From Pseudomonas sp. HOU2 (GTDB lineage: Bacteria > Pseudomonadota > Gammaproteobacteria > Pseudomonadales > Pseudomonadaceae), in contig NZ_CP160398.1 of the NCBI RefSeq assembly GCF_040729435.1, positions 5,933,001 through 5,997,000 of the forward strand: a DNA stretch of 64,000 nucleotides. The letters are read 5' to 3'. Positions 33,945-41,397 of the stretch are shown here, piece after piece. Under the pieces are notes generated by a model. That model worked only from the letters and a program-made list of their open reading frames with translations. It ran no database searches and had not been told where the DNA came from. The number at the start of each line of letters is the position of its first letter. Within the stretch, counting starts at the first letter, position 1. Position numbers and translations under genes: made by a program.

Positions 33945-35015
33945 TCACTTCAACGCCTCCGCCAACGGCAACCGCGCCATGTGCGTAGCCTTCAGCGACC
34001 CCAGATACAACCAGTCCCCATACTCCCGCGCCGTGGTGATCGGCGAGTAATTGCCGCTGCTGGCGTCCTGCAGATTGGCGATCACCTTGCCCTCAAGATC
34101 GAGCCCCAGCACGAACCCGCGTTTTTCCACCGGTTTGGGCAAAACCGTCAGGGCGCGCACGATCATCTTGCGCAGCCACGGATGTCCGGCAGTGCCATCG
34201 AGCAAGGCACTGCGCGGCGCGTAGAGGGCGACCCAGAAGCGATTGCTGCCATTGAAAGCGAGGTTGTCCGGCAGGCCGGGCAGGTTGTCGATGAACAGGT
34301 CATGGGTGCCGGCCTTGGGCCCCGTCAGCCAGTAACGGCTGATGCGGTAGGCGCCGGTTTCGTTGACCAGCACATAGGCGTCATCAGGGCCGAGGGTCAC
34401 GCCGTTGGCAAACTGCAGTTTGTCCAGCAGTACGCTGGTCTTGCCAGTCTGGAAGTCATAGCGCAGCAGACGTCCGTCGCCACCATGCTCGATGATCGCT
34501 TCGCCGTCATGGCCGTAGCCCCAGCGGCTGCTGGCATCGCTGAAATAGGCATAGTGACCGGACTTGTCGATGGCCACATCGTCGGTAAATCCAAAGGGCA
34601 GGCCATTGGCCTCGGTGGTCAGCGGAATCAGCTGACCCTGGGCGTCGAGCGAGAGCAGGCCCTTGACCCCATCGGCAACCACCAGCAAACCGTTGGGATG
34701 TCGGGCCAGGCCGAGCGGCCGGCCGCCAGTGTCGCTCAGCACCTGACGTTGTTTGCCATCGAGGCTGGTGCGGATCAGTCGCCCGTCATGCAGGCCGGTG
34801 ATCAGAAAGTCACCTTCCAGAAGTAATGCTTCCGGGCCATCGATGTCCCCCGGGCCAACCTGTTCCGCGGTTTTCAGGCGCTGGTTTTCCGCGTACGGCC
34901 CGGCACTCAGCGACGGTGCCACTGGTGGCTTCCACGCCACCGGCTGCACCTTGGTCGGCATCAGCAGCAGAAACGCGATGATGAGGATCGCCAGCAGTAA
35001 CAGCAGGCGCTTCAT
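33945..35015 (-). CDS. SMP-30/strictosidine-synthase-like beta-propeller protein
   Basis: A 356-aa protein with one N-terminal membrane anchor (LLLLLAILIIAFLLLM). A six-bladed-propeller pattern follows: GPEALLLEGDFLITGLHDGRLI, RPLGLARHPNGLLVVADGVKGLL, SDASSRWGYG and LPGLPDNLAFNGSNRFWVALYAP. It belongs to the SMP-30/gluconolactonase/strictosidine-synthase group, which hydrolyses lactones or phosphotriesters in its known members. Its start overlaps the stop of the next gene (35012-35015), so the two are co-translated and probably act on the same lipid-like or hydrophobic substrate. Confidence 0.8.
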   Translation of the reverse strand: MKRLLLLLAILIIAFLLLMPTKVQPVAWKPPVAPSLSAGPYAENQRLKTAEQVGPGDIDGPEALLLEGDFLITGLHDGRLIRTSLDGKQRQVLSDTGGRPLGLARHPNGLLVVADGVKGLLSLDAQGQLIPLTTEANGLPFGFTDDVAIDKSGHYAYFSDASSRWGYGHDGEAIIEHGGDGRLLRYDFQTGKTSVLLDKLQFANGVTLGPDDAYVLVNETGAYRISRYWLTGPKAGTHDLFIDNLPGLPDNLAFNGSNRFWVALYAPRSALLDGTAGHPWLRKMIVRALTVLPKPVEKRGFVLGLDLEGKVIANLQDASSGNYSPITTAREYGDWLYLGSLKATHMARLPLAEALK

Positions 35016-36166
35016 GAAACGTGCCCCGTCAGCGTCAGGTGCCTGAGCGCCATGTCACGCAGCGCCTGCATCGAAGTCGCCGATTCCCGCTCAATACGGC
35101 GTTTGAGCAGCAGCAGATTGGCCAGGCGCATGCCCAGCCCGTCGAACTGATAATCCAGGGTGCGCACGAAACGCGTGCCGTCACCTTGCGCCATGCACTC
35201 GTAGGTCAGCAGCAGCGACAAGCCATGATCACCGCGCGCCTTGGCGCACCAGCGGCGACCGGGCAGATACTCGGTGACCTCCCAGCGCAAATGGCCGGCG
35301 CGCCCGCCGGCGTGAATGTCTTCTTCGAAACGCGCGCCGGCATGCAGCGGGCCTTGCGGGCCGTCGATTTTCAGCGACGACGGGTGCCACTCGGGCCAGT
35401 GATTGACGCTGGCGGCGTAGCGGAGCACGGCGATCGGTTCGCCGGCGATATCGATCTGGTGCTGCATGCGGGTCATGGGCGATCTCGAATAGCGCAACGG
35501 GGCGGGTGGCGGCTCCCAGTACAGGGTGCCGAACAGGTAATCCATCAGCGGAAAGACGATATTGAAATTGCGCTCCTGCATGCGTTCGCGGCGGTGATGC
35601 AATTCGTGCAGATGACGCATCTGGCGGATCCACAGCAGGCGGGTCAGCGGGTTGTGCGGTGGCAAATGCTCGCAGGCATGAAACACCTCATAGGTCAGAT
35701 AACCCAGGACCATGCAGCCGCCAAACAGCCCGGCGACATTGGCGTTGACCTGCGCAAGCAACCACCACAGTGGCAAGGTGAAAACCAGCGTATGCACGAT
35801 AATCAGCCAGGCCGGAAACAGAATCACCCGCCAGTCGCGGGCGCCGTCGTAAGTCATGTGGCCGGGGGTGAAAAAGCTGTGATGGTCGCCGGCATGCCGC
35901 GCATAGAACAGCTTGGCGAAAGTCTTTTTGTGATGGCCGAGATGGCGATGGACCATGTACACGCCAAAGTTGAACAACAGCAGGGTCAGCGGCACGCTCA
36001 GCCATTCCAGCGGCTGCACCTGATGCGTACTGCTCCAGAAAGCGCCGATCGCCAGCACGCCGAACAGCAGCACGAAAGCGCCGTGCAGCCACGGGTTGTA
36101 CAGCGGATGAATGGCCGCGCGGTAGCGGCTGCGGAATGCCTCGGTGGTCTGCCTCACTGCGTTCAC
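35012..36166 (-). CDS. Sterol desaturase/fatty-acid hydroxylase fused to SRPBCC domain
   Basis: A 384-aa protein. Residues 1-215 are a membrane di-iron hydroxylase with several spans and His-boxes: HRHLGHH at 73-79, HAGDHH at 91-96, His163 in YEVFHACEH, and HLHELHHRRERMQERNFN at 185-202. Residues about 235-380 form an SRPBCC-type hydrophobic-ligand domain (IAVLRYAASVNHWPEWHPS, RWEVTEYLPGRRWCAKA). The fusion could present a bulky hydrophobic substrate to the di-iron site. It overlaps the SMP-30-like gene by 4 bp. Upstream lies a LysR gene transcribed in the same direction. The substrate is not known. Confidence 0.82.
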   Translation of the reverse strand: MNAVRQTTEAFRSRYRAAIHPLYNPWLHGAFVLLFGVLAIGAFWSSTHQVQPLEWLSVPLTLLLFNFGVYMVHRHLGHHKKTFAKLFYARHAGDHHSFFTPGHMTYDGARDWRVILFPAWLIIVHTLVFTLPLWWLLAQVNANVAGLFGGCMVLGYLTYEVFHACEHLPPHNPLTRLLWIRQMRHLHELHHRRERMQERNFNIVFPLMDYLFGTLYWEPPPAPLRYSRSPMTRMQHQIDIAGEPIAVLRYAASVNHWPEWHPSSLKIDGPQGPLHAGARFEEDIHAGGRAGHLRWEVTEYLPGRRWCAKARGDHGLSLLLTYECMAQGDGTRFVRTLDYQFDGLGMRLANLLLLKRRIERESATSMQALRDMALRHLTLTGHVS

Positions 36167-36269
36167 CTGCGGGTATTGTTGTTATACCCGGCAGATTAGC
36201 CGATCCGGCCGTTTGTGCAGGCCGCACCTTGAGGTCAGTTGCGCCATGCTCCGGTGTAAAGCGGCCGAC

Positions 36270-37133
36270 TCAGCTCAACGGGTTCCAGCGTTGTGACCAG
36301 TCGTCATCGGTCTCGATCACCTGCCGCAGCAGGTCGAAGGCCTGTTGCAGCGTCGCCGAGTCGCGTTCGCGGGCGTACACCAGATAGGTTGGATAGCCGA
36401 ACTCCGGGGCTTTGGTCACCGCTTCCAGCGCGCCGCTTTCCAGATAGCTGCGTACCACGCGGGTACGGAAGTAGCCGCTGCCGCCATGTTCGAGGATGTA
36501 TTGCAGGGCCAACGGGCCGAGGTTGAAACTCAGCGCGGCTTTGGCCTTGTCGGGCAGGGCGGCGTCGTGCTGGCGACGGAAGTCCGGCCCCCAGTCGATG
36601 TAGACGTAGGGCTCCGGGCGGTTCGGCGCACGCACCAGAATCAGTTTCTCTTCCAGCACCTGCTCGACTTGCAGGCCGGGCCAGTATTCCGGCTGATAGA
36701 CCAGCGCGGCATCGAGTACGCCGAGTTCGAGCTGGCGCAACAGATTTTCGCCGTCACGGATTTCCATACGCAGGGCATGCCCGGGGATGTGCTCGCGCAG
36801 TTCGGCGGCCCAGCTGAGCATCAATGGGTTGCACAGGCTGACCTCGCCGCCGATGTGCAGCACGTTGTGATAGCCGTCCAGCAACGGCAGGTCGCGCCGC
36901 GCGGCTTCCCAGGTCTGCACCAGTTGATTGGCGTAGACCACGAAGGCCTCACCATTGGCGGTCAGTTTCGCCCCGGCGCGGTTGCGCACAAACAGCGTAC
37001 TGCCCAGCTGACTTTCGAGTTTCTGCACCCGGGCGGTGATCGCCGTCTGCGTGACGAACAACTTCTGCGCCGCCGCAGCCAGGCTGCCGTGACGGACGAT
37101 TTCCAGAAAAGTGCGGGCGAGGTCGATGTCCAT
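36270..37133 (-). CDS. LysR-family transcriptional regulator
   Basis: A 287-aa protein. The N-terminal HTH is MDIDLARTFLEIVRHGSLAA, then KLFVTQTAITARVQKLESQL. The C-terminal effector domain follows from about residue 90 (NVLHIGGEVSLCNPLML). It lies 103 bp upstream of the desaturase gene and is read in the same direction, so it could control it. The long region before its start is filled by a repeat array, so its promoter must be near 37134-37185. Confidence 0.88.
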   Translation of the reverse strand: MDIDLARTFLEIVRHGSLAAAAQKLFVTQTAITARVQKLESQLGSTLFVRNRAGAKLTANGEAFVVYANQLVQTWEAARRDLPLLDGYHNVLHIGGEVSLCNPLMLSWAAELREHIPGHALRMEIRDGENLLRQLELGVLDAALVYQPEYWPGLQVEQVLEEKLILVRAPNRPEPYVYIDWGPDFRRQHDAALPDKAKAALSFNLGPLALQYILEHGGSGYFRTRVVRSYLESGALEAVTKAPEFGYPTYLVYARERDSATLQQAFDLLRQVIETDDDWSQRWNPLS

Positions 37134-37185
37134 GGGCGGGCCGGAGTCTGAGGTGCGGGCATTGTAAGTGCCGGCTCGCTACCGC

Positions 37186-37820
37186 GTCATCGTTCATCGC
37201 GAGCAGGCTCACTCCTACACGGTTCTGCGCTGGCCATCGACTTCCCGAACGACACAGAACCCTGTAGGAGTGAGCCTGCTCGCGAATGCGGTCTGCCTGC
37301 CAAACCAGCAATGCCTGACCCACCGCCATCGCTGGCAAGCCCGGCTCCCACAGGGTTGGGCGGCGGCCATCGATCTTGTAAACGACACGAAATCCTGTGG
37401 GAGCGAGCTTGCTCGCGAATGCGGTGTGCCTGCCAAACCAGCATTGCCTGACCCACCGCCATCGCTGGCAAGCCAGCTCCCACAGGATTGGGCGGTGGCC
37501 ATCGACTTCCCGAACGACACAGAACCCTGTAGGAGTGAGCCTGCTCGCGATGGCGGTCTGCCTGTTAAAACAGCATTGCCTGACCCACCGCCATCGCTGG
37601 CAAGCCAGCTCCCACAGGATTGGGCGGTGGCCATCGATTTCGCGAACGACACAAACCCCTGTAGGAGTGAGCCTGCTCGCGATGGCGGTCTGCCTGCCAA
37701 ACCAGCATTGCCTGACCCACCGCCGTCGCTGGCAAGCCCGGCTCCCACAGGTTTTATGTCGCTCACAAGTTCTGTGAGCGCCGCAGTAACCTGTGGGAGT
37801 CTGGCTTGCCAGCGATGGGG
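37186..37820. repeat. Tandem array of about 132-bp units made of two REP hairpin types
   Basis: GCCTGACCCACCGCC recurs at about 37313, 37446, 37578 and 37710, a period of 132-133 bp. Each unit holds a GTAGGAGTGAGCCTGCTCGCGA-type arm and a CGCTGGCAAGCC(A/C)GCTCCCACAG arm joined by GCGGTGGCCATCGACTTCCC-like spacer. About four and a half units fill the gap between the LysR and HoxX-like genes. I saw no gene inside. Confidence 0.9.
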
Positions 37821-37839
37821 CCGTAGGAGTCGCTGAAGC

Positions 37840-39558
37840 TCAACCCGCCAACTCGACCTTGCGCACCCGCGCCCAGTCTTCCACCAGCCGCGCCGGCGTG
37901 CCGCAGGCTTTGCGCTTGTAGACGAAGTGGCTGCACTTCTCGGCAAACTGGTTGCGGTTGTAGAGCATGTCTTCCTGCATTTCCTGCAGCTCGTTTTCCC
38001 GACTTTGCTCGATCAGCACCTGATCCACGCGCAACTTGCGTTCACGCACGGCAGCGTAGGTCGGATCGTTCAGCGTTGCGTTGGCCCGCTGCAGCAGCCA
38101 CAGCGAAAACTCATCCGGGCAGCGCGGGCCGATTTCCTGGACCATGCCCAGTTGCAGCGCCTGCGTGGCACTCACCGGCAGACAGGCCTGGGTCAGTTGC
38201 TCGGCCATCGCCGGGCCGACCGCACGGGGCAGGCTGTAGGTCCAGTATTCCGAGCCATAAAGGCCCATGCTCTTGTAATGCGGATTGAGCACGATGTCGG
38301 CCCGGGCAAACACGATGTCGGCAGCCAGTGCGAGCATCACGCCGCCGGCTCCGGCGTTGCCGGTCACGCCGCTGACCACCAGTTGCCGGGCGCTGAGCAG
38401 TTCGGCGCAGACATCGTCGATCGCCTGAATATTCGCCCACGCTTCGGCACCCGGGTCCTGCGCGGCCTGGATCACGTTCAGGTGCACACCGTTGGAAAAA
38501 CTGCCGCGTCCGCCCTTGATCAGCAACGCGCGGGTGTCCCGAGACTTGGCCCAGCGCAGCGCTTCGACCATGCGCTGGCACTGTTCGGTGCTCATCGCAC
38601 CGTTGTAGAACTCGAAGGTCAGCTCGCCGACATGCCCGGATTCGCGGTAGCGGATCGGCTGATACGCCTCGTCGTTGAATGGCTCGCTGGCGATCGACCA
38701 GTCGAGAGTCGGCACATCGGCCAATTGTCCGGCCAGCACATGCCGCGCCGGTTGCTTGAAGGTCTCTTCGCCGGGCAGTGGTTTGCGCCGCAACGAGCCG
38801 ATCCACAGGCTGTGATCGCCGGTGGCGACCAGCACCGCGTCGTCATGCACGGCGAGGATCTGGCCGGGAATGCCGGTGCGTTGATCCAGGTGCGCGTCGT
38901 ACACGTAATACTGCCCGCCGGCCAGACTCGCCAGGACCCCGGGCTGGCCGTCCGCAGCGTCGATGCAGCGTTTGATGAACCGCGAGCAGTCGTGCCAGCT
39001 GAAGGTGCGGTCGTCCTGCTTCATATTCGGCTGCAAACGGCCGCGAACTTTGGGGTCGGTATAATCCAGTGCGACCGGAGCGAAGCCGTCGATGAATTTC
39101 TCGACCACTTCGCGAATGCAGCGAATCGCCGCATCGCTGACCCGCCCGTTGTACAGCTCGGACTTGCGCAAACCCGACGGCAGATTGAATTCGCAGGTGG
39201 CCCACACCGGGCCGGCGTCCATTTCTTCCACCGCTTGCAGAGCAGTCACGCCCCAGCGTGTCAGTTCGTTGGTGATTGCCCAGTCCAGCGCACTGGCGCC
39301 ACGGTCGCCGACGATGCCCGGATGAATGATCACCACCGGGCGCCGCGCATTGCTCCACAACGCATGCGGCACGCGATCCTTGAGGAAGGGGCAGATCACC
39401 AGATCGGCGCCGCTGTGTTCGATCTGTTTGCACACCGACGCCTCGTCGGTGAACACCACGACGCTGGGCGAGTGCCCGGCCTGACGCAGTTCGAGCCAGG
39501 CACGTTGGGTCAGGCCGTTGAAGGCCGAGGACAGCAGAATAATCTTCAGTGATCGCAT
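37840..39558 (-). CDS. hoxX: HoxX-like formyltransferase/enoyl-CoA-hydratase fusion
   Basis: A 572-aa protein beginning MRSLKIILLSSAFNGLTQRA, with AAGGAAG before the ATG. The N-terminal half is a formyl-THF-binding transferase: VVIIHPGIVGDRGASALDWAI holds the His-Pro-Gly motif. The C-terminal half is crotonase-like, with GNAGAGGVMLALAADIVFAR and NPHYKSMGLYGSEYWTYSLP. This matches HoxX, which in aerobic hydrogen oxidisers makes CO for the NiFe site from formyl-THF through formyl-CoA. No hydrogenase or hyp gene is in this window. It is a lone gene flanked by a repeat array, so a different one-carbon role is possible. Confidence 0.83.
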   Translation of the reverse strand: MRSLKIILLSSAFNGLTQRAWLELRQAGHSPSVVVFTDEASVCKQIEHSGADLVICPFLKDRVPHALWSNARRPVVIIHPGIVGDRGASALDWAITNELTRWGVTALQAVEEMDAGPVWATCEFNLPSGLRKSELYNGRVSDAAIRCIREVVEKFIDGFAPVALDYTDPKVRGRLQPNMKQDDRTFSWHDCSRFIKRCIDAADGQPGVLASLAGGQYYVYDAHLDQRTGIPGQILAVHDDAVLVATGDHSLWIGSLRRKPLPGEETFKQPARHVLAGQLADVPTLDWSIASEPFNDEAYQPIRYRESGHVGELTFEFYNGAMSTEQCQRMVEALRWAKSRDTRALLIKGGRGSFSNGVHLNVIQAAQDPGAEAWANIQAIDDVCAELLSARQLVVSGVTGNAGAGGVMLALAADIVFARADIVLNPHYKSMGLYGSEYWTYSLPRAVGPAMAEQLTQACLPVSATQALQLGMVQEIGPRCPDEFSLWLLQRANATLNDPTYAAVRERKLRVDQVLIEQSRENELQEMQEDMLYNRNQFAEKCSHFVYKRKACGTPARLVEDWARVRKVELAG

Positions 39559-39853
39559 GGTGTTCTTCCTTGAAGGGATAGCCGCGGGCTCCTGGTGAGC
39601 CGTCCTTGGCGTTCGATGGAGCGCGCAGATTAGAGAGTGCTTTGGGGCGGGCAACTGACCGGGGTCAACGTTGTGTCAGTCAATATTTCGGCGGCGACGG
39701 AACGTCTTATTCTCAAAGGTTTGATTGTCCTGATTTTTTATTACTTCAAATGTACGCAACGCTATTGCACAGTCGCGCCTGATCAAGAGCCGGACGATCC
39801 CGGCAGAACGATGGTTTTTCGCAGCGGGTGGGACCCGTTTCAGGGAGCAAGGC

Positions 39854-40363
39854 ATGGGGGATGTTCAGAACCCGCATTACCGGTTGATTGGGCAAATGTT
39901 CCAAAAGGACTATCGCTGGCTGTGCGCTGCCGTTGGCCGTACGCTGGGTTGCCCGCACAGCGCACAGGACATCGCCTCGGAAACCTTTTTACGGGTGCTG
40001 GCCCTGCCGGACCCGAGCGCCATTCGTGAACCCCGAGCGTTGTTGACCACCATCGCCCGGCGGCTGGTCTATGAAGGCTGGCGCCGCCAGGATCTCGAAC
40101 GTGCCTATCTGGAAAGCCTGGCGCTGGCGCCGGAACCGGTGCATCCATCACCGGAAGAACGCGCGCTGGTGATCGAGGCGTTACTGGCGGTCGATCGCTT
40201 GCTCAATGGCTTGTCGGCCAAGGCCAAAGCCGCGTTTCTCTACCATCAGCTCGACGGTTTGACCTACAGCGAAATCGGCGAACGGCTCGGGGTTTCCACC
40301 AGCCGGGTGCAGCAATACATGGTCGAGGCATTCAAACGCTGCTATCAGGCGATGCAGGCATGA
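39854..40363 (+). CDS. FecI-type ECF sigma factor
   Basis: A 169-aa ECF sigma factor. Region 2 is HYRLIGQMFQKDYRWLCAAVG, then GCPHSAQDIASETFLRVL. Region 4 is LSAKAKAAFLYHQLDGLTYSEIGERLGVSTSRVQQYMVEA. It lies just before fecR and a TonB receptor with an STN domain, so it is activated by surface signalling when the receptor binds its ligand. It overlaps fecR by 4 bp (ATGA). The 295 bp before it contain no other gene; I saw no convincing Fur box there. Confidence 0.9.
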   Translation: MGDVQNPHYRLIGQMFQKDYRWLCAAVGRTLGCPHSAQDIASETFLRVLALPDPSAIREPRALLTTIARRLVYEGWRRQDLERAYLESLALAPEPVHPSPEERALVIEALLAVDRLLNGLSAKAKAAFLYHQLDGLTYSEIGERLGVSTSRVQQYMVEAFKRCYQAMQA

Positions 40364-41307
40364 GGCCGGACGAGGCGGTGATCGACGAGGCGGCGCAGTG
40401 GATGGCGCTGTTACAGTCCGGCGAGGCCAGCGCTGGCGAGCGTGCGGCGTTCGAAGCGTGGCGCGCGGCGGACCCACGGCATCAGCGGATCATCGAACAA
40501 ATGGGCGGCGGCCTGAACCTCCTGCGCAACCCGACCTTGCGCGGGCTGCCGCGCAACAGTCTGCTCCACAGCCTGAATGCGCCGTCGAGCCGGCGGCGCT
40601 TTGTCAGTGGCAGTTTGAGCGTGCTCGGCATCGCTGTGCTGGCCGGTCTGCTCGGGCGCCGATATGGCTGGCTGCCGGAAGCGGGGGAGTTGGCGACCGG
40701 CACCGGCGAGCGACGCGATTTCACTCTGGAGGATGGCAGTGCGTTGAGCCTGAATGCGCGGACGCGGGTGGTGGCGCAATTCGATGCGACTCAACGCTTG
40801 TTGGCGTTGCGCTCGGGTGAGTTGTTGGTGGATGTAGCCAGGGATCCTGCGCGGCCGTTTGTGGTCGCGACCGAATATGGGCGGATGCGTGCGCTGGGGA
40901 CGAAATTTCTGGTGCAACAGGGCGACGATTCTACGCGGCTGGTGATGCTGCATTCGCAGGTCGAAGTGATCACCGCCGGCGGTGCCCGGCAAGTGGTGGA
41001 GGCGGGGGAGAGCCTGCTGTTCAACGCTCAGAACATTCTCGCCCTCGAACGCAGCAACGGTCAGGAAAGCGCATGGGTGCAAGGTCGTCTGGAAGTGCGC
41101 GACCGGCCGCTGAGTGAAGTGATCGACAGCCTGCGCCGCTACCGCCGGGGCATTCTGCACCTGAGTCCCGAAGTGGCCGATCTGCGCCTGAGCGGCCTCT
41201 ATCCGCTGGACGATAGCGACCGCACCCTGCAACTGCTGGAGCGCTCGCTGCCGATCCGCGTCACCTGGCACAACCCCTATTGGGTCAGCATCGGCGCGCG
41301 GTTATAG
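40360..41307 (+). CDS. FecR-type anti-sigma regulator
   Basis: A 315-aa protein. The N-terminal cytoplasmic part (residues 1-80) has the DUF4880-like pattern DEAAQWMALLQSGEASAGERAAFEAW. One membrane segment follows at about 82-99 (VSGSLSVLGIAVLAGLLG). The periplasmic FecR domain has RRDFTLEDGSALSLNARTRVV, LRSGELLVDVA and a C-terminal secretin/STN-like region. It passes the signal from the receptor's STN domain to the sigma factor. Confidence 0.9.
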   Translation: MRPDEAVIDEAAQWMALLQSGEASAGERAAFEAWRAADPRHQRIIEQMGGGLNLLRNPTLRGLPRNSLLHSLNAPSSRRRFVSGSLSVLGIAVLAGLLGRRYGWLPEAGELATGTGERRDFTLEDGSALSLNARTRVVAQFDATQRLLALRSGELLVDVARDPARPFVVATEYGRMRALGTKFLVQQGDDSTRLVMLHSQVEVITAGGARQVVEAGESLLFNAQNILALERSNGQESAWVQGRLEVRDRPLSEVIDSLRRYRRGILHLSPEVADLRLSGLYPLDDSDRTLQLLERSLPIRVTWHNPYWVSIGARL

Positions 41308-41321
41308 CGTCATAACTTCTT

Positions 41322-41364
41322 GGCCTAATCCCCGCCCTATAAAAAGCGCCGGCCCGCTGCTCAT
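41322..41364 (+). promoter_or_regulatory. Shared promoter-like motif, copy A (before the STN-type TonB receptor)
   Basis: GGCCTAA, 9 bp, TATAAAA starting at 41338, and TGCTCAT starting exactly 20 bp after the T of TATAAAA. The same arrangement is seen at 45606 and 48478. The receptor ATG lies 60 bp after TATAAA. An ECF-dependent promoter is inferred. Confidence 0.6.
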
Positions 41365-41397
41365 TCCCTGCAGACGCCTTCAACAGGGAAGCCCTTG

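Noticed and set aside
16025..37820. CRISPR arrays
   Set aside because: Units of 128-135 bp with internal inverted pairs and nearly identical spacers do not fit CRISPR repeats and unique spacers; no cas genes are present.
37168..37946. Repetitive reading frames of 100-240 codons
   Set aside because: Same reason: the 132-bp array read in open frames. No codon-bias or start-site support.
39559..39853. Fur box or copy of the shared promoter motif upstream of the ECF sigma gene
   Set aside because: Only partial matches (such as TTGCACAG) without the TATAAAA block; nothing convincing.
41311..41340. Sigma-70 promoter based on TATAAA before the receptor
   Set aside because: No -35 hexamer at 16-18 bp in any of the three copies; the conserved blocks are spaced differently.
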